Part shown: one piece after another, positions 10,201-22,823 of the stretch
Numbering within the stretch: the first letter of the stretch is position 1
Layout: the number at the start of each line of letters is the position of its first letter
Origin: Begonia masoniana
Lineage: Eukaryota > Streptophyta > Magnoliopsida > Cucurbitales > Begoniaceae
DNA length: 64,000 bases
NCBI GenBank assembly: GCA_022432975.1
Contig: CM039509.1
Location: forward strand, 46,931,184 to 46,995,183
Direction: 5' to 3'
Notes under the pieces: generated by a model
Databases searched by the model: none
Told to the model about the DNA's origin: nothing
What the model saw: the letters and a program-made list of their open reading frames with translations, nothing else
Program-made: the position numbers and the translations under genes

Positions 10201-13200
10201 CCCTAAAAGACTCCCACCACAAGCTGAAGCTAATTCCCTAGACTCGGACTATAGAAAAGTATTTGCAACAGCGATAATGATAATGACCCCCTCCCCATTC
10301 TTGCCCCTTATATTCCTTCTAGTTGATAGTATACTCTCTACTACCCGTGACTAACTTGTCATCTCAGCAAAACAAATTATCCGAACTGTTGTCCAAGTTA
10401 TTGAGCCAAATACCTCCTTCCATATGTCTTCTCAAACCTCTCCCTAACTGATTCCAGATGCAACTTTTAACTTGGTAACTATTTTTATATAGTAAAGCAT
10501 GAGAAAAAATCTTATAAAAAGAGCAAATAGAAAACTAACACCTCCTCATATTTATGAAAGATAATTAACTTGTTAAATAATGAGTCCACATCATGAAAGT
10601 AGAAATCGATGCTAATAATCTATTATCTACATTTAAACAAAGCTCAACAGGAGTTTTTAAGTATCGTGTACATGGAGAGAGAAGGAAATAGATGATTGGC
10701 AACATGAGTGCTATTATGATGGGCCCCAATACGCTTTCTGCAAATGACCCCAGGCTCTTAATAGGGAGGGGTTAGGCGCAGAAATGGAACGAGAAAAGTG
10801 AAGTTGCACTTGAAGAAAAGTATGCGAAAGACACTTGTTGAGTGGTATTGCAATTGGGAGTGTAGGGTACTTACTATTAGAAGATTTTCTATATAAAAAG
10901 AAAGAATGATATTAGTAGGACTATCAATCTTTTTCAGGAAATAGCGCATTAGGATAGAATTAAGCTTCTCATATTGCCCATTAGTTTGTATTTCCTGCTC
11001 TCCAATACACTCCACTGTTAATCTTTAATTTTTTGGTTATTGAACTCTATCATAATAGAAACCATTAAAAGCAATAAACTGCTATTTACATAAATCAGGA
11101 GCACAAAAGAGATAATGTGCCACAAAATATTACAGGCTGAAAACATATTTGAAAGAAATAAATTGAACTCACATGTAGTGTATTCAACTGAACACACAAA
11201 ATTTGTGTCGTTAAAACATTGATTTCAATAGATCTTCTTTCATCAGGCAACCTAGGATCAAACAATTCCTTCTTCACAAAAGCTTTTATTCCAGCTTCCT
11301 TCTTGTAACGTGTGAGAATAGGAATAGGTGGAATTAAATCATCCTTGCTTGCTGCATAGCCAAAATCACAAACAAAATTGTTAAGATGTCTACTCCACTC
11401 AGCATGGCTTCAGCTCACAATGATAAAGTTAGAAACGAGACAAGTGCCGAAGACCTAAAACTACATTGTAAGAAGAATGGTTTATAGTCCATGAAAAGTA
11501 AACAACAAAAAAATATTCAGAAAAGAGTCCCTATCAAGCAAATTTTCATTTTTTTTTTTTTGTTCAGAGGTGTTAAATAAAAGTATCACCTCTGGGAGAG
11601 TGTTACCTATGGGTGTGTGTTCTTATCAATCAATATAGATACTGAAAGCCATCACTTGGTTGTAAAAGTCAGTTTCCTTAAAGATAGTTTCTTCTAAGAA
11701 AAATAAAATGAAAGTCTTTGGAGAGTTTTCTATAACACATACCCAACATGCCAATGACGCGATTCGTATAGACTTGAAATGCATTGTCAATGCCTCGAAA
11801 CAAGCTATTCAATTCTGAGGGCCTCATTGGAACTTTAAGATCAAAAAATTGATCAACAGTCTGCACAACACGGCTTATTTCATGACATGGATAAACTTGA
11901 AAAGAGAAAAAAACAATGAACATAAATTCAACACATACACAAATATTACATTCCCTGAATGAAGAAACATATCAACAAACCATATCGAGAACATCACTTT
12001 TTTTTCATAGAATTTCAAAACACTTCTCAATTTTCCTTTCAGCTAAAGCCAAAACACTTTCACAGTTTGACAGCCACAGCACAACCATTAGGATTTCCAT
12101 GCAAATATTTCAAATTGATATATGGTTCCTACAAATCCAGAAGATTTTAAGTAATAAGCACTCCTCGTCAGTGCTTACCAGCAGTAACACAATCTACCAA
12201 ACAAAAACTTTGTCAATTACTTTAAGTACGAAGCAGTGCCTTATTTATGATTATACATTACTCTAAGGCAATCTTTTCTAACTCGTTCCCTATCTTACCA
12301 ACAAAACAAAATATTCTTTTATCATTCATAAATTTGTAAAACGCATGAACAATATTGTCCTAAAGTAAATAGACTGACCATTCTTCGGCTAGAACAGTAA
12401 GATTGACATCTTGAAGATAAAAGACAACACACTAATACTTTGTGGGGGCTCGATTTCCAGGTGCCAAATGAACTACTAGGGACAATTTTTATTTAGGGAT
12501 AATCTTTAGTCCTCCATTTTCATAAGTCTATTTTTATCGATTGATATTTTGTTTCTTAATAGATAAAACTAAATAAACTACTACATCCTCTAGAAACCGA
12601 CCTTTTGATCATTAAATCTTTTTTTAACCTCTTGAGAAACGAGAGGTTGACACTCATTAACACAGTAAAAAAGATTAATCAATCAATTATATATACTATA
12701 GATTTAAAGACAATAATTTTAAGAACAAGATGTCAAATTCAATCTACCACTCAAGGGAAAGCCTAAAATTTAATAGCCAAACCTCTACCGATACACCGCG
12801 ACTGCCAGACCCTTGATTATTTTGTTAAGATAAATCAATTGTGAGAAAAACAAGTAATTGATTGGTAAATATTTTGTATAAGATTTAAATGTTTGATAAA
12901 TTAGTAGTTGCACAATATCAAATCGCACTAAGTACATTTTGATAATTATTTTGATTTTGAAACACAAAATTTTATCCAAAATCAAGTTTGAAACAGAAAT
13001 AAAAAAAATAAATGAAATAAGATATCTAAAAAGTAAATAATTTAAAAGTATAAGGACAAAACATAAAATTAATGGTTCATTTTAAAATATGAAACAGAAA
13101 AAGAGATAATCAAAATCTGTAATGTTATAATTTTTGCTCAACAAATCTACTGCGCTTTAGTAAAAGAGCAACAAAAACTTTAACAATCAAACAATATTAG

Positions 13201-16200
13201 ATCACTTAAATTAACCAATAAACATTTTTAAGTACTTTAAAAGGAATCCCCAAAGGGGAACTAAATATACAAAAGAAAAATGCTACGCAATCCATTAATT
13301 GCCTACCAACATTTCCATAAAGAATTGAGGGAGCAAGCACATTAATATTGACATATTTGACATATAAATATTTGGAAGGAAGATAAATGGAAGTGTAACA
13401 AGTCTTGCCAAATGAAGAAAAATGAAATTACAACACAATTTCAGAGTCAGAATGAAAAAAAAAAAAAACATTATCACGAAGATAAATTCATATTTCAGCA
13501 TACCAAAAAGGTGAAAAGAATTTGTTTATCGATTTTTCCCCCATTTATTTCACAACATACTTTGCTAGCTTATTTCATGATGATGCATACATACTAATAA
13601 TGAGAAATAGAAAACAACATCTAATTTTTTCTTCTTTTATTACCTTAGAACAAACAAAAAGTATATTTTTCATAGGAAACAAAAATTATACAAATGTTGA
13701 AAAATTTATAACCTGTATCTAGATATCAACCACATCTTCTTTTAAATTTGAACTCGACAAAATTGTTAATAATTTCCCGCAACAATACACATACCTCCTC
13801 AACAATCCTGAAAACTTCAACAATTGAACTCCCATGCCTCTGTTGAGGTGATATTGGAACCCATTGCTGCAAAAGAATAGGGAGTAATTTTTGTTGGAAG
13901 AGGTAAATAAAGAGAATGAAAAACCAATGAACACAAATAAAATTTACTACATTAATATTAACAAATTTCTTTTTTATTAGAACCGAAATTAATAATATTT
14001 ATCAAATATTTACACTAAAAGAAAAGGTAATAATTAGCATAGCATTGAAATGGTACAGTAGGTAAAAGGGAAGTGATCCTTGTTTAAGGTTAGGAAGCAG
14101 TACAACCCTTGATTACTACAAAAAAAAAAAGCTAGGACCCTTGACCTTACGATACACAGACCAATAGATTGAAGATAAGAAAATACCTCTTGCTGTATTG
14201 CCCGTTCAACCCAGCTCAAAATTCTTCCAAGTTGTGAATTGACCCAACGCAACACTAGAGTTCCAGATATCGTTTCAATCTGAAAAAATAAAGTGTTAAT
14301 AGGAGTAAACATAATAAGAGAATACTGAGACCCAGTCCGGCATAAAATTGTGCTCTCAATCACTTATAAGTGAACATTTAAAATTATGCTTACCAAGATC
14401 GAGCAAGCTAGCAATGAGAATTTTATATCATTATATGTGGAATAAGCCAAAGGTGCACTTTCGAGCCTAAAAAATATATACGATTACATATTATGGATGC
14501 GCATTACGAAAGGCCTTCAATTTTTTGGCATTCTTTCCATTTATAAAATGCTGCTCACCGCAACTTTTTTTTAAACAAAATAAGGTGTTCTAATTTTGCA
14601 GCCTCTAGAAATATATAAAAAAAAAAATAAGAGTATAAGAAAAACAAATGAAGATATTTACAAATTTACATATTTTTTTGACATATTTACAAATTTTTTA
14701 ATTTTTTACTTACCACATAATAACCTCAAAAGAAAAGCACAAAAACACAAGATCATTAAAATGAAATTTTTTTGGAAACATTTTATCAATGATAAGGTAA
14801 AAAGACTCCGACAGGAATTCAGGCAGCTATATTTATTTATCTAACCTGGTAAAGAGTAAGTTTCCTACAATAGCTCTCAGCATTTCCGTCTGCACTTGCT
14901 GATCTGATAACTGTCAGTATCTCATGCTCAAGGCTATCAGCTGCTGGAAATACAGAGACTACATCTTCAGTCATATGCTCAGCACTTTCAAGAAAGGGTT
15001 TCTGAACAAGTAAAATCACATTACATTAATATAACTTTCAAGGAAAGGTCAAATATAGTGCATATTAAATTTTTTTAGGATAAATCGTCAATTATATGAA
15101 GCTGTGGGATGATGAAATGTTTTTCATAACTACGTATGCACCAAATACCATGACGTTTAATTTCAAATATTTTTAGACATAATATCTTTTTGGTTCTTTC
15201 CATTTGAAAAGATATAGTTTTCCTTGATTATATTTTCATTTAAAGAACTTATCCTCTTTTTTGTGTACTTTTTATTTAATATAGTACTATTTCCTAACGC
15301 TAAAAAAGTAGTCAAAATTAAATTTACAATGCAATTATAAATTTCATATTATTTTTTACTTTTTGGGGAGAATTTCACGACTTCCCTCTTATAACTCTTC
15401 CCTTTATAGATACAAACCTTGTTTCTAGTTACTTCAGACACAATCATAGCTTAAAATGCACACACACATACAGAATAGGCTTACCAACTTGTGTCCATAA
15501 AGCTTGTGTAGAAGTGAAGCTGAAACTATTGCTGCTTGAGGATCCCTCTGAGATAAAATTGGCATGAACACAATTGTGTCGTTTTTCAAAATTTTTTTGG
15601 TTCCTTCTGCAAGCAATGCCAGTGGATGCTCATGTGTTGTCCCGGTTTTTTCGATTGAATGCAATATCTAGATGAAGAAAACAAAAAAGCAAAACTGGCT
15701 AATAAGTCCAAGTATATATACTATATAATCTTTTATTTACATTCCACAACAATATTACAACAATTTCTTTTAGAACTACCCAACATATCTAATCACAAAA
15801 AATTCAATAAGCAATATTAAAAGTATCTTTTCTTTGCAAGACACCGAAAGTTTAGCAAGGGCATGTGATTTTACTTTGGTGTAAAAATAGTTGGGTCCGG
15901 GCCTTTTTTTCTCAGCTCACCCTCTAAATATTCGTTCAATTTAATATAAACTTTCTTTATTACTGATTAAGAAAAATAATGGATTTTTCTTTACAAACCA
16001 TGGTTTTACTTGAAAGCTTTCAAATCAAGTTGAATGCGTTTACTCTCTTGAATGAATTTGAAGCATATGGGTGTTTTTCCAACTACTACTTATATCCTAA
16101 ATTTTATTTTTCTTCTATGTAGTGTTATGAAGGCTTAAAATCTTTGAGAACAAAAATTTATTTTATGTATTGACAAGAAATTTTGATTGATGTACAAAGT

Positions 16201-19200
16201 ATGTAATATATATTACAGACAACTACAAAAATGCAAGAACAAACATTAATCTCGTATGGAGTTATGGTACATACTTTGAATTTATGGTGGGTTTCACTTA
16301 CAAGTAATTTATATTTAAAAAATAACATAAAACTTAAGCTAGATTAGTTTTGTATGGAAATTTATCTCATCCTCCGATTTGTAATCTTCCTTCTATTCAA
16401 TATCGATTTCATTTGGGAAAAGAAATTACCAATAAGAAAGCTTAGAAATTAGAATAATAAACTCAACCACTTACCCTACCAAACGCATTCTTAAGAGACG
16501 ATGATATATATAGTTCAATCTGATCTTTGTCTGTCACGGAATTATACATCATATCCTGCAGTAAAAGAGAGAAGAAGTCCCCAACACTTGGATAATGTTA
16601 TGCAAAGTGAGGGTTGTACAGCAATAAAATTCACTCAGCTCATAACAACATATAAAAGCCAAACTCCACAATGCTGTCTCATTCCAAGTGAATACTAAAA
16701 CACAATCCTGGTTAAAAAAAGACGTTTAAACTTGAAAAGTAAGACTGACCGCTTCAGATTCTTCCAGAAGAAGCCTCCTGACCAGCATCGAAGTTGTTAA
16801 TATATTGGCCATCCTTGATGAATCCTACAAAGCACGTGACAATAAAATAAAGTCCAAAATTAAAAATCCATTTTAAAGAAGACAAGGATAAATCAAGGAA
16901 AATCTAATCATGCATCTTATCCAACTAAGAAGCACTCTGGAATATGAAACAGAGAAACTTCTTTAATTGTCCAAACGACCACAATGTCTAAAACTTCTTT
17001 TATGAAACCAAAATGTTTCTCATACATAGTAGCAATTGTCCAAATATATCTGAACACAGTAGATTTCTTTATTTTCTGTATCTTCTTTTGTTGGTGCCAG
17101 TAAAGTAGTTTGCATCAACAAAGGATTGATCTCGACGAGTAAGAAAAAATAGGTTTCTCACATTTGTGAATGGTAGATAACATGAAACCACCTAAAATTT
17201 GGTTTGGACAAACCAATAAAATTAACAGCAAAGTCAACCAAAATTTTGCTGCCAAATCCTACACTGAAAAGAAAAACAAAACAAGCCGGTATTTTGTGCA
17301 AAAGAAAGGTTAAAAAATGGAATCTCCATGGGAAAGAGAAGTACATGTATTTTCATCTTAAAATGAAGATTACCTTACACACACATATACACTAGTCAAG
17401 ATATATAAGTAGAAATACAAGTTAATGTCAAGTAAATGATTAATTGATTTTTCAATTCCAATTGAACAAGTCAAGCAAGTTATGACTACTATTTGTGTAC
17501 TCTTGTTCGAATCAGCCCAAACGAGCCTAAGAAGAGGATGAGAAGCAAAAAACCCATCTCAAGAAAACAATAGAGATAAACACTCAATTTAAAGCAATTT
17601 CTCTTCGATTAAAGAGAACTACACTGAAAAAATAAATCATGAATAACTCATAATAATAGACCCACTTAACAATAGTGAAATTAATGTTATTCCAAAGATC
17701 GTTGGCTTTTTGTATCGAATAAAATGACGTTGTGCTTAAGCTAGATAGCCTAAAAAATAGCTAAAGTACGTAATCTCAAAATTAGTTTCCGCTTGTTGGA
17801 CTTCTCTTCACTCCTAAAAACATCAAACTTTGAACACCATAATGCATTCCACAGTCTAATTGAAAATTGATAAAAAGTGCACTCAAATGTCTCTAATAAG
17901 TTCACGATTAATCATTATATAAGCGTTAGTATTTTCATGTGTCTTGCATAAGGACAACAAAATAGGAAGAGAGCCAAGAAAGGGTTTCTATATTTGATCA
18001 TAAGTATATACTTTTCGTTAACAAAGATATGGGTGAACATTAACATTTTTTCTAAACAAAGTTAAAAAAAGCAAAACTCCTAAAAAAAACAAAAGTAAGC
18101 CTAGAGAAGAAAGATTTAGAAAAAAAGTTTGAAAGAAGGATCAAACAAACATCTTCTGGTGTCGACAATACACAGTCTTGGAGAGAAAAAAAAAAAAGAC
18201 AACCGCATAAAATCTCAACTATATGATATTCATCTCTCTTCAAAACGTGAGATGCCAAAAATTGTTAGTTTCATTTGCTTTGAAAAGAAAGACAATAGAA
18301 TAACTTTTATTGCGAGCTAAATGATAGATGCTTGAAAAAATAGCACAAAACAGAGGTCTCAATCCGTCTATCTTCTCAAAATTGAACCATAGCTCCGCTC
18401 CCTACCTTAAAAACAATGTCATCCTGAAAAGATGAAAACATAGAAAAATACTCTTTCAAGGATTGCAAAATATGACACAAATAGCGGGATTAGTTTCCCA
18501 CCCAAAAGTCGCGAGATCATATTTACTCACAATCATTGCATGCCACCACAAGAATCAGCCTCCAACAGGAATCACCACAACCATTTAACCAGAAAAACTT
18601 TGTTTTTAAACCGAAAGTTACCAATCCCAAGCCCCCTTGCAGTTTAGGATTAACAATAACCTCCCAACATTTTAAACTTAATTGTTATTCATTAGTTTTG
18701 AATTATTTTAAAATCCATAGTTATTCTTTTTGACAAGTAAAACATTGAATCAGCCAACAACAAAATGAATATTTTTTCATCTGTAGAATCTTGAAATCAA
18801 TATACCAAACCTCAACAAAGTGCAAATGGTAGTCTTCAAGCTGCTTATCAGCCCACTTCTGAATCGGAGCTAAAAAGGAACTTAAGAAGGAAAACTCGCG
18901 CATAACACCTTCACTTTGAACTTTGGAATGCAAACTTTTCAAGTGTAACCGCTCTTGTGGACCCCTTTGCTCCTTTAAGGGTATTTTTTTCAAATGCTCA
19001 ATGGCATGTTGCAGCATTCCTTGCTCAATTGTCACAGCATACTATATTGGAGCAGAGAAAATAATCAATCAGATGGAGAGGAGGTTTGGGGATTAGAAAC
19101 AAAATTTACTGTTGACAAAGAATAGAAACAAAAGAGGACAGTTATTCATCATCAAAAATTAAAATAAATCTGTAGAAAATTTCCAGCAATTGATAAAAAT

Positions 19201-20295
19201 GACTTCTCAAATATAAGTGCTCTATCTTGAGAGCCAAATAATAATGTTTTCTGTTAAGTTACAAAAACTTTACATCAATGCCCCACATTTTGTAAGTTCC
19301 ATCGACTAAATTCATCAATGCCCCACATTTTGTAAGTTCCATCGACTAAATAGCTTATTTTCCTGACTTAACCAAATTTGTTTTTGATCAAAATATCCTA
19401 ATACTAAATAGTACAAATTTTTCTAAAGGTACTATAACAAACTATACGCTAGATTCCAATTATTCAAAGCACATTAGGAATCTAACATGAAGAATGAATG
19501 CTACAAAAACATGGTCCTCAATCAGTCATCCCTTCAACAAATAAGAAAAAAGTTCAAAAATATGAAAATTTTACAAAATGAAATGGATTGCTACAGAAAA
19601 CTCATTAGTATATGTTCTCGAAGTCACTCTAGAGTGCTAAAAGAATCTGGGTGTCCAAGAGAGAACTCCAGGACTTACAAAGCTTTATTTGATGGTGAAA
19701 AATAAATACATTTTATACTTCCAAAAATATAGAAAGAAAAAGTTTTCATCGATGTAACAAAACTGAGACTGTATCTTTTGCTATATGAAACAGAAATTGC
19801 CACAAATAAAAGTATTGCAAACAAAAAGAGGGAATGATTCCCCCAGGAAAAGAAGAAATGTAAATGACAATTTTTCTTTCTTATTGGTAAGAATTCCACA
19901 AAAGGAATAGGACCTAAAATATTTTGAGATAGTAGCTGACTTCCCTATCAAGAACCCAAACCTATCCCATAAAATTAAACTATCATGAGAAACGTCAACA
20001 AAAAAAATAATGACACTCAAATCATAAAACCCAAAAAAGAGTAAAAAATATCACTCCATAAATTTTATTTTATTTTTGGTTAAGTCAACTTGGAATGACA
20101 TTGGCCAAATAGTGAAATTTGCTACAACTGTCGTATAACATAGAATAACTCAACATACAATGTGCTCTAGAAGTGCTTCTCAACTTAGAAAATCTTGTGA
20201 CTTTTACCTGACGAAACAATACCCAAGCATAGCAAGTGTAATGTATGGTCTCTGTGATGCCTAACACGCGCCAAGTGGACTTTAAGAGTTCAAGA
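7205..20295 (-). CDS. PATROL1: PATROL1-like MUN-domain (DUF810, Munc13-like) protein, 3' 17 exons
   Basis: Translations match the plant Munc13-like protein PATROL1, which promotes plasma-membrane delivery of the proton pump AHA1 and affects stomatal opening. Exons in transcript order: 20208-20295 (cut by the gap), 18811-19041, 16750-16824, 16475-16555, 15485-15667, 14846-15001, 14187-14279, 13795-13866, 11743-11860, 11173-11351, 9951-10032, 9359-9466, 9182-9288, 8766-8843, 8524-8619, 8222-8317, 7205-7381. All introns are GT-AG and phases agree throughout, giving 672 codons with no stop or frameshift. Landmarks: STWRVLGITETIHYTCYAW, PLKEQRGPQERLHLKSL, GTLVLRWVNSQLGRILSW, GTKIIFWDLREPFIENLYK, RVLLDGGPSRLF, FFISGGDGLPRGVVENQV, and the C terminus ILCHRSDSEASQFLKKQY. 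Arabidopsis PATROL1 has about 1100 residues, so roughly 430 N-terminal residues are missing beyond the gap at 20296. The last intron carries a MULE-type MITE. Confidence 0.93.
7696..8189. mobile_element. Mutator-like MITE with long terminal inverted repeats
   Basis: A 494-bp foldback element. The left end GGGAAAAGTTCAATTTAGCCC and the right end (reverse complement AGGAAAAGTTCAATTTAGCCC) begin inverted repeats that stay clearly alignable for about 190 bases per side, through GTCATTTGGTCCCTAA and CCCTCCCGTTAAAT. It is flanked by a perfect 9-bp duplication AATATTAAA (7687-7695 and 8190-8198), the size typical of Mutator-like elements. It has no coding capacity. It sits in the last intron of the PATROL1-like gene and makes up more than half of that 840-bp intron. 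Confidence 0.85.
19273..19351. repeat. two-copy ~40-bp tandem duplication in an intron
   Basis: CATCAATGCCCCACATTTTG...CATCGACTAAAT occurs twice in direct, adjacent copies about 40 bases apart. It lies between exons 18811-19041 and 20208-20295 of the PATROL1-like gene. It looks like simple replication slippage. Confidence 0.8.
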
Positions 20296-20395
20296 NNNNN
20301 NNNNNNNNNNNNNNNNNNNNNNNNNNNNNNNNNNNNNNNNNNNNNNNNNNNNNNNNNNNNNNNNNNNNNNNNNNNNNNNNNNNNNNNNNNNNNNN
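20296..20395. other. assembly gap (100 N)
   Basis: Exactly 100 N residues, the conventional placeholder for a gap of unknown size. It interrupts an exon of the PATROL1-like gene. Sequence to its right does not continue that gene, so an unknown amount of DNA, or a misjoin, lies here. Confidence 0.98.
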
Positions 20396-20500
20396 AAATG
20401 TAGTCATTTATTAGTGATTAAAGTTCGCTCAGCTCGGCATTTGAGTTGGAATTTTCTTAGCAGTGGCCGAGTAGTTTAAGAACCCTTGAAGTCTGAGAGT

Positions 20501-20545
<45 letters not shown>

Positions 20546-21257
20546 TAAAAGAATATTAAACATACATTATATAAATTAATGATTAAATGATGTGTAATCG
20601 TCAAGTTAAGATGTGAGATTACATATTAAACGTAACACTGTTTTTTTCTATGTTGGAAGCTTTTTCTTTCTTCATGTTGTTTTAAGTGTTGGTTTTTTAT
20701 GGTGGTTTCTTATGATTTCAATTTGTAAAAGATGGGTCCGAATATCATTGTTGTAGCTCGTCTTCTGCAACGTAATGGTTCAGGATCGTGGTTTTGTCTT
20801 AGTTTTGCTCCTAAGTCGGTAATGATATTTTCTTTTTCTTTTTTCTAAGCCGGTAATAGCAGTTAAAATGGAGGTCTAGATGTCTTTTTTTTTTTGTTCG
20901 TCCTTGGATTCCTTCTTTGGTTCTTATACTCTCATTTTCTGCAATTTGATGCTTTGGAGTTGAGTTTGTTTAAATTTAACTTGCAGTTTCATATCGAAAA
21001 TGCTTTTACTCATTAGCTATATTTATTGACGAGTTAATTTTTATTTAGGCTTGTAAAATGTGAGCGTGGATGTCTTTGTTTTAGTTCATTATTTGGTTCT
21101 TTTTAGTTATCTTATGTAGTTTAATGCAGTCAAGGTCGGGTTCATTCTGCTAAAAATTATTGAGGATGGTGAGTATAATTTAACTCTTTCCCCTGCCTTT
21201 CGTGGAGTGTTAAGATGTTTTTATGGTTAACGTCAACAAAAAATGATGGGTGGTTGT
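20396..21257. other. unassigned DNA between gap and Cassandra, with a 38-base poly-T tract
   Basis: A run of 38 T (20506-20543) lies just right of the gap. Further on are T-rich stretches with possible splice sites and short coding-like pieces (for example ATGGGTCCGAATATCATTG near 20734, and a segment after a TAG acceptor near 21117 ending GAGGATG/GTGAGT near 21170). I do not recognise a protein. It could be the front of a small host gene whose later part lies near 34.6 kb, or simply intergenic DNA. Confidence 0.3.
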
Positions 21258-21374
21258 TGTGACGACTCGAAAAGGGGGTCGGGCGCAATCCCACGTCGCT
21301 TGGGGGAAGATGGAAATGAAACATATGTAAAGGATGTCTCCCCTAGAAAGTAAGACGTGTTTTGTAGCACAATT

Positions 21375-21450
21375 GTACCGGATCCCATCAAAACTCCGAA
21401 GTTAAGAGTGCTCAGGCGAGAGTAGTATCAAATTAGGTGACCACTTGGGA
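21375..21450 (+). repeat. 5S rRNA-like segment of the Cassandra left LTR
   Basis: Contains ACCGGATCCCATCA, ACTCCGAAGTTAAGAGTG and AGGTGACCACTTGGGA, corresponding to the 3' two thirds of plant 5S rRNA including the box A and box C regions of the RNA polymerase III internal promoter. It is interrupted at its end by the Athila insertion. It is not a functional 5S gene because the 5' part and the terminator are absent. Confidence 0.85.
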
Positions 21451-21454
21451 AGTT

Positions 21455-22714
21455 TGATAAGTGTGTATTTTACACACTTTATTGTACTCTTTAATACTTG
21501 AATTGATGAGTTTTACTCAAATATATGAAAAATTTGATATATTTGGTGAGTGTGTAGAAAAAAATTGAAGAATTACAGGTTTCGGTGAAATCATTCCAGA
21601 AGAAAAGCAGAACAATTGTCGATCGATCGTCTATTTTAATTGTTTTAATCTCAACCGTTGATCAATCGACTATTTTAATTGATGGAGGTGTTTAAATCTG
21701 GACCGTTGAAACTTGTTTTAATCTTAGCCGTCGAAGATGATTGTGGGCTGGGCTTCAAATTAATTGATAAATAGGTTATATGTTAACCTAATTGGGGGCA
21801 TTCAGAAAAAGAGGGAGAGCAGCCCTAGCGAGAGAAAAAGAAGGAGGCAAGCGAGACGGAGACCGGAACGGAGCGAGAGTTTCGAGAATTGATTTTCAGC
21901 ATAGTTTTTTTTTTACCTTTCTCTTGTGAACTATGAACTTCTTTATTATTCTTGTTGTTTTTCTTTATTTTAGTATGAACTAAATTTATTTTCTAGGTTA
22001 CGATGTAACTGAAACTCGACTGTTTAATATTTCTAATTTTAGTTTTTATTTTCCTTTTTCCGATGTCGTGTTGAGTATTCTTGTCTGTTCTTCATGCTTA
22101 ATTTTGCCTGATCACCAAAGTTAAGATTTTTAGGGTTGTTTCAAAAGACGGAAGTTGCGAAATAACTGGGCATTGAAGAGTTTACCATAAATTGATTCTA
22201 GACTAGGGATAGTTAGGACTTTTATATAGTTTTATGATTTTCTGCACTTAATGTATTCAATTGATTTGAGTTTGAGACCGGGAGGTGATAACATGTTAGT
22301 TGGATAATATTATTATAGCTTGGGAGAGAATAATAATAAAAATAGAAAAATCACTGTCAACACGTAGGATTAGGAAATATTAACTAAATTAGGGATATTA
22401 AATAGAAAAGTGGATGTGAAATCAAAATCCCTAGATTCTTTCTTAATATTTACCAAATCTTTAATTATTTTCCTGCCATTTATTTTAGTTTCCTAATTTG
22501 TTTACTTCAATTACTTTAGTTATTTAATTGTTTAATTTAAAATCAAATAAAAATCAAATCTTTTTAATAAAAATTAAAGTGTTTTAGTCCAATCAATTTA
22601 AAACTAACTTAATTTAATATTTTAGTAAAAATATTCATCGTGGGTTCGACTCTTATTTAAAAACTATATTACTTGTGCGACACGTACACTTGCGTATCAC
22701 GATTTTTCGCAACA
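21455..22714 (+). repeat. Athila 5' LTR
   Basis: 1260 bases, starting TGATAAGTGTGTATTTTACA and ending TTTTTCGCAACA. It is matched base for base, apart from about a dozen changes, by the 3' LTR. It supplies the promoter and the transcript end of the element. Confidence 0.95.
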
Positions 22715-22720
22715 AGTTTT

Positions 22721-22738
22721 TGGCGCCGTTGCCGAGAA
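22721..22738 (+). other. Athila primer-binding site (tRNA-Asp type)
   Basis: TGGCGCCGTTGCCGAGAA begins six bases after the 5' LTR. The first 14 bases are complementary to the 3' end of plant tRNA-Asp, the usual primer of Athila elements. Confidence 0.85.
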
Positions 22739-22823
22739 ATTATTTTTATTAATATTTAATTAAGTTATTTTTGTTTTAATTTGGACTGTTTAATTAATTC
22801 GTTGTATTTGCTCTTGCAGTTGC

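Noticed and set aside
11916..12266. 116-codon + strand open frame
   Set aside because: Lies in an intron of the PATROL1-like gene, antisense, low complexity, without a domain.
21375..21450. 5S rRNA gene
   Set aside because: Only the 3' part of a 5S sequence, embedded in a Cassandra LTR and lacking the 5' end and a terminator; annotated as a retrotransposon component.
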